Source of the DNA: an uncultured Pseudomonadota bacterium
GTDB lineage: Bacteria; Pseudomonadota; Alphaproteobacteria; UBA3830
Direction of reading: 5' to 3'
Assembly (NCBI GenBank): GCA_902761495.1
Contig: CACWKL010000008.1
Span: forward strand, 1-32,853
Length of the DNA: 32,853 nucleotides
Within the stretch, counting starts at the first letter, position 1, and each line of letters begins with the position of its first letter. Of this stretch, positions 1-8,681 are shown in pieces. Both the position numbers and the translations under genes were made by a program. The notes below the pieces were generated by a model that worked only from the letters and a program-made list of their open reading frames with translations, did not search any database and was not told the DNA's origin.

Positions 1-87
1 GTTGCAACCAGATATTGCAAAAATTTGTCTTCATTTCTTGCTGCTGTTCAGATCAGATGCTTGGCTGTTTGGGGAAATATCTCGTGA
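1..87 (+). CDS. IS5-family-like transposase, C-terminal fragment (cut by window edge)
   Basis: An open frame runs from base 1 to a TGA at 85-87, giving 28 residues that begin VATRYCKNLSSFLAAVQI. This resembles the C-terminal end of IS5-family (IS427/IS1031-like) transposases, where a motif like IATRYDKLARNFLA is followed by a short hydrophobic tail. The Asp usually seen after TRY is Cys here, so the copy may be decayed. The rest lies left of the window. It is immediately followed by an IR-like sequence. The family assignment rests on a short match and is moderate. Confidence 0.5.
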   Translation, partial: VATRYCKNLSSFLAAVQIRCLAVWGNIS

Positions 88-101
88 CGACAGAGTCTAG
101 A
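88..101. repeat. Candidate right terminal repeat of the IS5-like element with CTAG junction
   Basis: Directly after the transposase stop comes CGACAGAGTCTAG. Its reverse complement, CTAGACTCTGTCG, resembles the terminal inverted repeats of alphaproteobacterial IS5/IS427-type elements, which often target CTAG or TNA sites. The CTAG at 97-100 would be the junction or target duplication. The partner repeat is outside the window, so the boundary is inferred. Confidence 0.4.
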
Positions 102-425
102 ATTTGTTCCTTCGTTTAATGGTGCGGGGGTTAAAAATAATTACGGAAATAAAAGGTACTTCTTACCGCTTATCAACAAAAACCTTCTATTTGCTCTCAT
201 TGACTAAAGCTTTCTAAGCCATAATTGAGGTTAATGAGTAAATCTTCGCCACAAACTACCATTTTCGCTTCTCTTGCCGACCTTCCTTATTATACCTGAT
301 TTTATAGTAATATCATTAGGAAAATTGATTTCATTTTTTCTTCTGAAATAAAAACTAAGACAGTTCTATTGCAAAAAATTACATAAATCAATCGAATTGA
401 CAACTTTTATAATGTAACTAAAAAA
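102..425. other. Gene-free stretch between IS end and yifB
   Basis: No long open frame is present. The only gene-like item is a 21-codon minus-strand ORF at 197-262 that starts MVVCGEDLLINL. It has a purine-rich SD-like AAGAGAAG upstream and, further upstream, a TATAAT box on the minus strand. It might be the decayed start of a PfkB-type sugar kinase, but that is speculative. No clear Rho-independent terminator was seen downstream of yifB. Confidence 0.5.
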
Positions 426-1928
426 TCAAACTATTCTTCGATAGCTCAGTGCCTCTGCCACGTGATTTTCGCCTACTGAATCTTCTGCTGACATATCGGC
501 TAAGGTTCGCGCCAATTTTATCACTCTATAAAATCCGCGAGCCGAAATTTTTGCCTTATCTACAAAAGAATATAGCAAATTACGTCCCTTGTCCGATAAA
601 TATTTCTCCAGCTCCGTTCCTTCGATTTCGGAATTGGTTTTGTTTCCGCCGTAACGCCGATATTGAATTTCTCTCGCCTGTACAACTCGCTGCCTTATGA
701 CGTCGCTGGTTTCCAATTGACTCTTATCCTGATAAAAATCCTGAACCCTCACTTCCGGCACGTCTATGTAGATATCAATACGATCAAGCAATGGGCCTGA
801 TATTTTCCGCAAATACTCACTTCCGCACCTCGGAGCGCGCGAACATTCTTTCCCTTCCACGCCCAGATACCCACAACGACACGGATTCATCGCCGCGATC
901 AACTGAATTTTCGCAGGATAGGTTACATGATTATTAGCTCGTGCGATGGTAATTTCTCCCGATTCTAACGGCTGCCGCAGAGATTCTAAGGCCGAACGGG
1001 AAAATTCCGGAAGTTCATCCAAAAACAGAACTCCGTTATGAGCTAAAGAAATTTCCCCCGGACGAGCATTATTTCCGCCTCCGACTATCGCCGCAAGCGA
1101 AGCCGAATGATGAGGCGCACGGAAAGGTCTTCGTAAAATTAAACCGTTTCCGTCCATTTTTCCCGCCAAACTATATATGGTCGTAACTTTCAACGACTCC
1201 TCCACTGTCATTGGAGGTAAAATTCCGACAATTCTCGAAGCCATCATGGACTTTCCCACTCCAGGAGGCCCCAGCATAAGAAGATTGTGCCCACCAACCG
1301 CGGCAACTTCCATCGCTCTTTTGGCGAGCAATTGTCCTTTTATTTCGCTGAAACATCCACACTTCGAAACCGACATGGTATCGACTTTATCTCGATTCGG
1401 AACAATTTTCGGTAAAAATTGAACTCCCTTAAAATGATTTACTAGATCCAGCAAACTTCCCGGCGCAAAAACCAAACCGTCATTAACCCAAGCAGCCTCT
1501 TGAGCACAATCTTTCGGACAAATCAACACTCGATACGTTTTCTTCGCATGAACAGATGCCGGAAGTACGCCAACAACTCGTGAAATAGCCCCTGTAAGAG
1601 ACAACTCTCCCATAGCAATTACGTTAGAAACATCCTCTTGAGAAACAATTCCCATTGCCGCAAGCAAGGCCAAAGCGATAGGCAAATCGTAATGACTTCC
1701 TTCCTTTTGAACATCGGCGGGAGCCAAGTTTACCGTTATCCTTTTCGGAGGGAAAGATATTCCCATTGCAAACAAACTAGCGCGTATTCTTTCTCGAGAT
1801 TCCGCAACAGCCTTGTCCGGAAGACCCACGATGTTAAACGAAGGTAAACCGTTGAGAATTTGGACCTGCACGTCAATTTCAGCTACCGATACTCCGAAAA
1901 ATGCAACCGTTTTTACGCTGGCGTGCAA
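426..1928 (-). CDS. comM: YifB/ComM family Mg-chelatase-like AAA+ ATPase
   Basis: This 500-residue protein is the normal length for YifB/ComM. In naturally transforming gammaproteobacteria ComM is a hexameric helicase that extends branch migration of incoming DNA; its role elsewhere is less clear. The N-terminal ChlI-like domain (about 20-145) carries the family pattern FNIVGLPDKAVAESRERI. The AAA+ core has Walker A GPPGVGKS at 220-227, a Walker B GVLFLDELPEF near 300, and a Cys-rich insert (MNPCRCGY...CSRAPRC). A C-terminal Mg_chelatase_C domain follows. The start appears to be TTG (1926-1928); its SD, GGAGG, overlaps the stop of the upstream BON gene, suggesting translational coupling. In many alphaproteobacteria yifB lies near rsmI, yraN and gshB; here only the BON lipoprotein remains beside it. 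Confidence 0.93.
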   Translation of the reverse strand: MHASVKTVAFFGVSVAEIDVQVQILNGLPSFNIVGLPDKAVAESRERIRASLFAMGISFPPKRITVNLAPADVQKEGSHYDLPIALALLAAMGIVSQEDVSNVIAMGELSLTGAISRVVGVLPASVHAKKTYRVLICPKDCAQEAAWVNDGLVFAPGSLLDLVNHFKGVQFLPKIVPNRDKVDTMSVSKCGCFSEIKGQLLAKRAMEVAAVGGHNLLMLGPPGVGKSMMASRIVGILPPMTVEESLKVTTIYSLAGKMDGNGLILRRPFRAPHHSASLAAIVGGGNNARPGEISLAHNGVLFLDELPEFSRSALESLRQPLESGEITIARANNHVTYPAKIQLIAAMNPCRCGYLGVEGKECSRAPRCGSEYLRKISGPLLDRIDIYIDVPEVRVQDFYQDKSQLETSDVIRQRVVQAREIQYRRYGGNKTNSEIEGTELEKYLSDKGRNLLYSFVDKAKISARGFYRVIKLARTLADMSAEDSVGENHVAEALSYRRIV

Positions 1929-1933
1929 GGTTA

Positions 1934-2527
1934 CTATTCCTCCACCTCAGGTTTCGCTATTTTTATATATGATACGACCTTTTTTACTCCGGAAGTGCTA
2001 CGAGCAATATTCAAAACAATGTCTCTTTCGTAGGCGGACATTGCCGTTCCACACATGTAAACTACTCCATTGACCGTAGTGGTATCGTAATTCAAGGATG
2101 CCACATTCCCATTGCTCTTCATACTTGCCTCGATACGAGTAGTAATTCCCGCATCAGCAGCAAAAGTCCCAATTTTAGCCTGAGGTTCCACTTTAGTTTC
2201 GTAATAGACATCCTTGACCTGAACCCTGTCAACGATATCTTTAACTCTTTCACACTGAGACTCATCATCGAAGCTTCCGATTACAACGACTATACCATGC
2301 TTGACCGCTAACTCGATCCTATCGTACAACTCTTTGTCTTTATTCAATAGAGTCAGTCTGATCTTTTCCTTCAGATAGGTATCCGAAATTTGCCCAGTAA
2401 TTCCTTCCTTATCACGAACCGTGACAGCACCTGCAACAACTGTACCGCCAACCAACCAACTCACCGGATCGCAAGCTGTTAACAAAAAAGCTGATCCGAT
2501 CAATGAAAAATCCACTAACTTTCGCAT
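1934..2527 (-). CDS. BON-domain lipoprotein (DolP/YraP-like)
   Basis: The start is placed at the ATG at 2525-2527, not at an upstream in-frame codon at 2572. GAGGAGG (2532-2538) precedes it and the protein then begins with a proper signal peptide, MRKLVDFSLIGSAFLLTAC. The lipobox LTAC puts the lipidated Cys at residue 19 of 197. Two BON domains follow (about 50-110 and 125-190), as in DolP/YraP, an outer-membrane-integrity lipoprotein that binds phospholipid. The residue after Cys is Asp, which in enterobacteria favours inner-membrane retention; whether that rule holds here is unknown. It lies between tssA and yifB. Its pairing with yifB suggests an ancestral rsmI-yraN-BON-gshB-yifB neighbourhood rather than a T6SS role, although it is the only lipoprotein in the cluster. 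Confidence 0.85.
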   Translation of the reverse strand: MRKLVDFSLIGSAFLLTACDPVSWLVGGTVVAGAVTVRDKEGITGQISDTYLKEKIRLTLLNKDKELYDRIELAVKHGIVVVIGSFDDESQCERVKDIVDRVQVKDVYYETKVEPQAKIGTFAADAGITTRIEASMKSNGNVASLNYDTTTVNGVVYMCGTAMSAYERDIVLNIARSTSGVKKVVSYIKIAKPEVEE

Positions 2528-2607
2528 AAAACCTCCTCTAGCTCCTGTGGAATTGTAACATCTTACAACCACTGTTCCAACAGAATTTTGCTCAACAAAT
2601 CAACCAA

Positions 2608-3684
2608 CTACTTCTTCTGTTCGGACTCTTTTTTATAAAAAATACTATATAGTTCGGAAATAGTATTTAAAACCGAAACACCGCTTCGCATATTTAGCTC
2701 GAGCAATTCCTGAAAACTTTTCTTACCGATCATGATTGCAACCTTGAGCAAAGTGGATGAAGGACTTTGCGGCTGCTTATTTTCCAAGAATAAAGCAATT
2801 TCGGAGAGAGCATCATAAGCTTGTCCGATTGTCGGCTCTCTATTTTGATTTTGATTTTTATTATCATCTTCTAATGTCATTTCATCATCCGAGGTATTGG
2901 GCTGGGACGCTTGTTTCTCAACTTTCAACTTTTGCGCTGCCTGCGCCTGTTGCTTTTCTTTCAGTTCAATATTTTTCAGAGTAATTCGTTTAATATCTTC
3001 CAAATACTCTGTCAATTGATGAAAACTCGGCGCATCTTGACCGCATTTTTCATCAAGAAAAGCTTTCAATTCTTTCAAAAGATTAATCGATTTCTCTACT
3101 TGATCTGCAATACCTTTGAAAGTCTCGAGAGTAGTAACGGCTACCTGCTTACTGATAATCTTAAGAGAAATTCCATTAGAGTTTTTGATCTGCAGATTTC
3201 TACGCGCCTCCATCCAGTCGGACAAAGAGTAGACCAGAGAATCTTCTGCATCGGTGAGAGGAATTAAAACTATTCTTTCAGAAATTTTATCCGATAAGAA
3301 AAAAAACGGAGCCAAACGATAATCGTAGCTGTGATTTTCCCAATCTATAGCCGGATAAATTTCATCCCAAAATTTTTCACTGAGGCCTTTTACTAACTTT
3401 AAGCCGTCGATAAATCCCTCGAATTGCCTCTCGATAATCCAAGACTCCATCAGCCACATAGCTATTTGTAAATCTTTCGTTTTAGTTTTGAGAAGTTCAC
3501 AACTGAGTTTGTTAAGTTGAGTCCAATCAGCGCGTTTCGGCTCAGTCTGCCAAACCCCTTGAGACAAACGAACATCGTCTTCTCGACGCAATTCTTTTAA
3601 CTCATCATAGACGTGATCGTAGCACAGATATTCGCCGCAATTATTTTCTGATGATATCGGTTTTAATAAGCTCTCTATATCCAT
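2608..3684 (-). CDS. tssA: Type VI secretion protein TssA (ImpA-type)
   Basis: A 358-residue cytosolic protein. The N-terminal 130 residues match the ImpA_N domain: it opens MDIESLLKPISSENNCGEYL, then has the LQIAMWLMESWI segment and the FWDEIYPAIDWEN pattern. A charged, Gln/Lys-rich linker (about 235-285) leads to a C-terminal segment with LSEIALFLENKQPQSPSSTLL, resembling the EPHSP...L motif of TssA C-terminal regions. TssA proteins cap or organise assembly of the T6SS baseplate and sheath. The gene is 66 bp downstream of tssM and in the same direction. The SD is weak. Confident as TssA by domain and context; the subclass is not assigned. Confidence 0.85.
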   Translation of the reverse strand: MDIESLLKPISSENNCGEYLCYDHVYDELKELRREDDVRLSQGVWQTEPKRADWTQLNKLSCELLKTKTKDLQIAMWLMESWIIERQFEGFIDGLKLVKGLSEKFWDEIYPAIDWENHSYDYRLAPFFFLSDKISERIVLIPLTDAEDSLVYSLSDWMEARRNLQIKNSNGISLKIISKQVAVTTLETFKGIADQVEKSINLLKELKAFLDEKCGQDAPSFHQLTEYLEDIKRITLKNIELKEKQQAQAAQKLKVEKQASQPNTSDDEMTLEDDNKNQNQNREPTIGQAYDALSEIALFLENKQPQSPSSTLLKVAIMIGKKSFQELLELNMRSGVSVLNTISELYSIFYKKESEQKK

Positions 3685-3750
3685 AACTCTCGAACCTCAC
3701 TTTATTCAATCAACCTTATTTAATTTTGCTCTATCCATCTTTACTCAATT

Positions 3751-6700
3751 TTACTCATCAAACGATACATCTACATCTAGAGGAGCGGCTCCTGATTTAT
3801 CTTTATCATCGAAAGAAGACTTATCCTCTTTATTGGTTGATTTTGCTCCATATAAGTTTGGACAACTCTTTGGAAACAAAGGCCACACCATAGGCGTTAA
3901 TTTTTCTCCGTCCCTTATCATAGGAGTAATTTTGTAAACCATTTTTGCATCGCCCACTTCGGCGCCATCTTTCTGAGAGACAACCGGAACGTTAAATTGC
4001 AGTACAACACCGTTTGAATATTCGACACCTTTACTGACTTTATGAGTCTCAATCATGCGGAATAAAGCCCATGTCCCGGTATACTTAAAGGCAGCAAAAT
4101 TGCTATTGACACTGAGATTTCCCCCCGCTTTGTCTTCATTCGGTTTTTCGTTCGCTGAAGCTACCCAGCCGAAACCGACTGTTACAGCATTACCATAAAA
4201 AAACACTCCGTTATTATTGTCCGAAACAGGCATGTTATTAATAGAAAACGTTCTGTCTATTACAGCAGATGTTAACGCTTCCATATTCGGGAAAGGTCGT
4301 AATAATACGTTAAAGCACATCGGACAAGTATTCGGGTCAGAACTCTTGGACTGAGCAACACAGGCCTTCAAGAATGGTAGTATTTTGTTTGTGTTTTCAA
4401 AGAAATCGAACACCTGCGAATTGACTTGTTTTGTCTCTTTATTTCTTTTCAAAACATTTATCGCTGTCGCATCTATCGCTTCGTAAGCTTTAACAAATTC
4501 TTCAAGGTCCTTAATCTCAGCGTCTTCATCAAAGTCTCCGAACGGGAATTTATTGACCAACTTTTTATTAAATATGCTGTAAACCTTATTGTAAATCGAT
4601 GCCACTCTGTCGTATTGTACTGTGTCAGCACGATTCATGAGAGACTTTGCCACAACAGAACGCTTAGACAGAAAATAATCTGAATCATTTTGCGAAATGT
4701 CCTTAATTTCTCCCTGAGTATCAAAATTATCCAGTGACACCTTAGAAAGATTTTCAGTAATGAAGCTTTCCAGCGCTGCGATCGAATTACCAGGTTTGTT
4801 GTTTTCGTAATCATCGACATTTGTAATAATTTCCCGCCATTTGTTAATCAATTTCTTGTCGCGAATTTTTTCAAAAATATTAGGAATGGTCAGCAAATCC
4901 ACAATCGGACTGGCCAAATCCTTCGCCAAAAACTTTATCCTTTCAAACTGAGCATTCAAATACTGTTTGATATTAGCTTGGCTGCTCATTTTCATAAATT
5001 GCGGGTTTCCGTTGCCGTCCCAGTCGTCAAACAAGGCAGAACTGGTAGAATACGGTTTTTCTGTGTTGAACAAGGCATCGATCTTCTCCAATAATCCTAA
5101 ATACTGGGAAATTATAAGATCGGAAAAACCAAAGTCCTGTAAATTTTCCTCCGAAATAATTTCGTCCAAAATTTTTATTATTTTCGGAAGAGATACTGAA
5201 ACATTACGAATATTCAACGCCTGTTTTTTATATGAATTTTCGAATAGGGCCCTTGAATTTCCCAACGGCATGTCCTCTAAAATTTGAGCATTTCCGATCA
5301 TTGCTTTTATGGTTGGATAAAAGCATTTTTTCGCAACCGTTTTATAGATATCAAAATATTCCGCCCGCATTCCCTCAGGAACTGTTTCGGAAAATTCGTT
5401 GTATTTATCGATCAAATTGCAAAGCTCTTTTAAGCGCTTAACATCCCAAATCAGCATTTTGTCCGTCGGAAGTTCTCGCGAAAAATGCCCCGAAGGAACT
5501 ATACAAATGAAAGGAAGATCCAATAGAGATTTCAATTCCCCTTTCACCTGAATAAACCCTCCTGATGGATTCTGGTTATCCAAAATCTTCCCCGAAAGAT
5601 TGGATTTGTATGCTCCTAATGCATCTTTATAACTATTAAATGAAACATCTGCAAAATGCATCAGATCTCTCAAACAGTCGGGACTGACCATTCCCGTAGA
5701 CTCCAAGTCTTTCAAAATTTTCTGATATTCAGGAGTCGGACAAAAAGTATTCTCTCTGATCCATGAGAAATTCTTGTTTTTGAAAATATCTTCTACCAAC
5801 TCCACCTTATTATAGAGTTTAGCCAAATCTTGAACACTGTAATCAACCTTTGAATTTTGTCCCGCCTCGTGTAAACGATCGATATCACTCGAGACATTCT
5901 GAAGGACTTTCTCTACAGTCGTATCCAAAGTGTCTTTTATAAAATTGTCGAAGATATTTTTCAGGCTGTTTTCGATATTCGTCTGGAAATCCTCCAAATT
6001 AAATTTCGGCGGCATAATCTGCTTATTCGGAACGTGAGTTCTCATTTCATCCGTAATTTCAAACTTATCCTTAAAAAGAGACTCTGTTACGCTTATGACA
6101 TTATTGCTGTCTTCCAGATTTCGTATAGAATTATATTCGGAGCTTATTTTTTTCAAATTTTTGATTTTTTCTGCAAATCCCGATAGCTCCTTAAAGCTCT
6201 CAAAATTCAACACATCGAAAATATCTTTCTGACTATTGAGACTTTTTTTCAAAGACTTGTGCGACCCCAGCAAAATATTTTTGGTGTTGAAGTTTAAATC
6301 GATATACATGGCTTTTACCACAACAGAGTCAAAGACCAATTCCGTCGTTGATCTGACCGAACTTCCTATTCCAAAAAACCAAGACTGAGGAACAAAAATC
6401 GAGAAGAAATCCCCCATTTTTACCACTGGCATATTTTGTAGCAAAGCAGATGCCTGACTGTTAATCAGGGATTGATCTTCCGCATTCTTCAAAGTGTCTT
6501 CCAGATATTTTATTCTCAGTAAATTTTTCTTTACGGTACACATTGTATGGTAACAATTCCGAACATTGGTTCTGATGTTGCCGTTCCCACAAATCCATCC
6601 AACGGATAAAAACAGCGCCGACCCCGCAAATATCAGCTTGTTGCGATATTCTTTTTTGGTAATGCCTCCTGTATCTTTCCAAATCGGATACGCAATGTTG

Positions 6701-7953
6701 TGCTCCTTGAAAATCTTGTCCTTGAAAAGATCCTGTACGAAATACAGGTCATCCGTATGCAAATGATTCGAACTGGCGTCAACATCCACTCTTGGCATTA
6801 GGGCTGATACTTGTACAACTCCTCCCGAAGAAATCGCTACTTCCTTTTGGCGTCCTACAAAATAAACTCCTCTTAGAATCATACCGTCCATAGGATTGTG
6901 AGAGCGAAACATCGTAAGCAAATATTCCGACAACATCGGTTTAATTTTTTCAAAATATGCTTCGAATAGCATCGCTTTTTCGAGATTTTCATCTATATTT
7001 CTCTTGCGAGCAAAATAGAATCCCGCTTTTCGGATTCCATCGGCTATGGTGCTGAAAATTTCGTTAATCCAATTCGGAGAAAAAGCCATATCCAATGAAT
7101 AAGGGCACGACCATCCGAAAATTTGCTGCTTTGTATTTTCTTTCAACAAATGAACAAACTCTTGAAATCCGAAAATTTGGTCTGCCTTGGTCACTATAAA
7201 ATATATCGGAAGCTTGAAATTGATATCGTGCTGAAATTGAAATATCCTGTCGAACATTTCGCGGGCATGATTTTCAACGTTTACAGCTCCTGAAATAAAG
7301 AAATCTGCGGGAACTGTAACAATAATTCCATCAAGCGGACGACGTGGTCTTATGAAAACAAATAATTCACTGATAAAGGTCCAAAATTTGGATTTATCTA
7401 CCGCCGGATCTATATTCGGAAATTCAAAAATCGCCCCTTCCTTAAACAATTTCCACAAAGAATTTTTCTCTGATTTCTCGGACATCAGGTGCTCAAAATT
7501 CAAATTATCCAACAAAGTTGTTTTTCCGCTCCCCTTTGGACCTATGATCATGAAACAAGGAAGTTTGTACCTCCATCTCAGGTCGTATGTACTGCTTCGT
7601 ATGGCTTCCAAAACTTTGAAAAACATTTTTGTTATAGGACCGATTTTTAAAATACCCAAAAGACTTAGAATCTCCCCTAACCTTCCCGAAATCGTTGGTA
7701 TTTCTTCGCAACTTCCGTCTTTAATTAAATTTTCGGTTTTAGGCTTTTCTTCTTGTTTCTTCTTTAAATCATCTCTTTTCAGCGGAGTGATCACCTTCGG
7801 CTTAGGCTGAGAATTTATGTACATTACGCACATAACAAAAAAAATCAGTACCAAAATAATCGAAAACAAAATCAATCCTAAGGAAACAGCAGGTACCATC
7901 TCTTTGGGAATTGCAGGTAAACTGTCAGACAAAAAATTCTTAAATCCATCCAT
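3751..7953 (-). CDS. tssM: Type VI secretion membrane protein TssM (IcmF)
   Basis: A 1400-residue IcmF-family protein, slightly longer than common TssM. It spans the inner membrane and links the TssL/TssK side to the outer membrane. Visible: one N-terminal membrane segment (about 21-46), cytosolic NTPase-like domain with P-loop GPKGSGKTT (138-146), the LPIYFIVTKADQIFGFQEF motif (about 249-267), the RGVYFVGRQ motif near 361, a second membrane segment (about 440-456), and a large periplasmic part. Two things are unusual: usual TssM has an N-terminal membrane hairpin, and the usual DTAG (G3-like) motif after the P-loop is replaced by FEFPNID (about 177-182). The gene follows tssL by 2 bp, so the two are tightly coupled. 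Confidence 0.93.
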   Translation of the reverse strand: MDGFKNFLSDSLPAIPKEMVPAVSLGLILFSIILVLIFFVMCVMYINSQPKPKVITPLKRDDLKKKQEEKPKTENLIKDGSCEEIPTISGRLGEILSLLGILKIGPITKMFFKVLEAIRSSTYDLRWRYKLPCFMIIGPKGSGKTTLLDNLNFEHLMSEKSEKNSLWKLFKEGAIFEFPNIDPAVDKSKFWTFISELFVFIRPRRPLDGIIVTVPADFFISGAVNVENHAREMFDRIFQFQHDINFKLPIYFIVTKADQIFGFQEFVHLLKENTKQQIFGWSCPYSLDMAFSPNWINEIFSTIADGIRKAGFYFARKRNIDENLEKAMLFEAYFEKIKPMLSEYLLTMFRSHNPMDGMILRGVYFVGRQKEVAISSGGVVQVSALMPRVDVDASSNHLHTDDLYFVQDLFKDKIFKEHNIAYPIWKDTGGITKKEYRNKLIFAGSALFLSVGWICGNGNIRTNVRNCYHTMCTVKKNLLRIKYLEDTLKNAEDQSLINSQASALLQNMPVVKMGDFFSIFVPQSWFFGIGSSVRSTTELVFDSVVVKAMYIDLNFNTKNILLGSHKSLKKSLNSQKDIFDVLNFESFKELSGFAEKIKNLKKISSEYNSIRNLEDSNNVISVTESLFKDKFEITDEMRTHVPNKQIMPPKFNLEDFQTNIENSLKNIFDNFIKDTLDTTVEKVLQNVSSDIDRLHEAGQNSKVDYSVQDLAKLYNKVELVEDIFKNKNFSWIRENTFCPTPEYQKILKDLESTGMVSPDCLRDLMHFADVSFNSYKDALGAYKSNLSGKILDNQNPSGGFIQVKGELKSLLDLPFICIVPSGHFSRELPTDKMLIWDVKRLKELCNLIDKYNEFSETVPEGMRAEYFDIYKTVAKKCFYPTIKAMIGNAQILEDMPLGNSRALFENSYKKQALNIRNVSVSLPKIIKILDEIISEENLQDFGFSDLIISQYLGLLEKIDALFNTEKPYSTSSALFDDWDGNGNPQFMKMSSQANIKQYLNAQFERIKFLAKDLASPIVDLLTIPNIFEKIRDKKLINKWREIITNVDDYENNKPGNSIAALESFITENLSKVSLDNFDTQGEIKDISQNDSDYFLSKRSVVAKSLMNRADTVQYDRVASIYNKVYSIFNKKLVNKFPFGDFDEDAEIKDLEEFVKAYEAIDATAINVLKRNKETKQVNSQVFDFFENTNKILPFLKACVAQSKSSDPNTCPMCFNVLLRPFPNMEALTSAVIDRTFSINNMPVSDNNNGVFFYGNAVTVGFGWVASANEKPNEDKAGGNLSVNSNFAAFKYTGTWALFRMIETHKVSKGVEYSNGVVLQFNVPVVSQKDGAEVGDAKMVYKITPMIRDGEKLTPMVWPLFPKSCPNLYGAKSTNKEDKSSFDDKDKSGAAPLDVDVSFDE

Positions 7954-7955
7954 AT

Positions 7956-8681
7956 TTACGCTCTCAACACTATAGATGATATCTCGTGTAAAATTTCATA
8001 TAAGTCTCGTGTCTCGATCAGCCAAACAACAGAACTTATTACCAAAAACATAAAAACAAAGAAGGCATAAACATAATTAATAACCGAAACGTCCGGCAGA
8101 AATTGTCTATTAATTGTCGGTAACGTATAAGTGTACTCCTTGCCAAACATCCTGTGACTCACCATATTGATAGATTTGTCGTACTTTTCAACAAAATTAA
8201 AAAGATTTCTCCTGAAAACATTTATTGGCTTATCTTTATCCGTATCATCTCTGAATTTACCCCTAAATCCCAACGAAAGCACCTTCATGTAAATTTCCGC
8301 GATCAACAAGCTTTCTACATCATTTTTCTCAATCAAATTTTCGATATTATTGAAAATTTTTTCTCCAGCTATCTGGGTTCCAAAAAAATATTTTTCGAGC
8401 ATATTATCTTCCCAGAATTTTTTCCCGTCCCAAGAAATATTCAAAAAGATTTCATCGGCCAGAGAAACCATGATATAAACCACTTCCCGCACTTGTTGCT
8501 CAAAAGTGATACTCTTCTGACGCTCAAGAATTCCTTTTACTTTTGATACCAAATTTTTGTAAATCACTTTCGGATCGAGATCCTCCGTTTTTTGTATAAT
8601 CTGAGTTTTATATTTGAAAATTTCCACACAGAAATCGCCAAAAATTAAGCCCAGATCGGTAATTTTACTATCTCTCTGCAT
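7956..8681 (-). CDS. tssL: Type VI secretion membrane protein TssL (DotU/IcmH)
   Basis: TssL is the tail-anchored inner-membrane partner of TssM. The ATG at 8679-8681 is preferred over the one at 8706-8708: GGAGGAG (8692-8698) sits 10 nt upstream, and the longer form would translate that SD as RRR. The result is 241 residues. The cytosolic DotU domain shows LADEIFLNISWDGKKFWEDN and YFFGTQIAGEKIFNNIENL. A single C-terminal membrane segment (INYVYAFFVFMFLVISSVVWL) ends near the C-terminus, with no OmpA-like peptidoglycan-binding extension. It overlaps the end of tssK by 14 bp. DotU also occurs in Dot/Icm type IV systems, but the TssK and TssA neighbours settle the assignment as T6SS. Confidence 0.9.
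   Translation of the reverse strand: MQRDSKITDLGLIFGDFCVEIFKYKTQIIQKTEDLDPKVIYKNLVSKVKGILERQKSITFEQQVREVVYIMVSLADEIFLNISWDGKKFWEDNMLEKYFFGTQIAGEKIFNNIENLIEKNDVESLLIAEIYMKVLSLGFRGKFRDDTDKDKPINVFRRNLFNFVEKYDKSINMVSHRMFGKEYTYTLPTINRQFLPDVSVINYVYAFFVFMFLVISSVVWLIETRDLYEILHEISSIVLRA

Noticed and set aside
7352-7810. 152-codon plus-strand frame inside tssM
   Set aside because: Antisense to the P-loop domain of TssM; no independent evidence of coding.
3751-8681. IcmF/DotU pair as part of a Dot/Icm type IV system
   Set aside because: IcmF and DotU occur in Dot/Icm systems too, but here they adjoin clear TssK and TssA proteins, and no Dot/Icm genes are visible.
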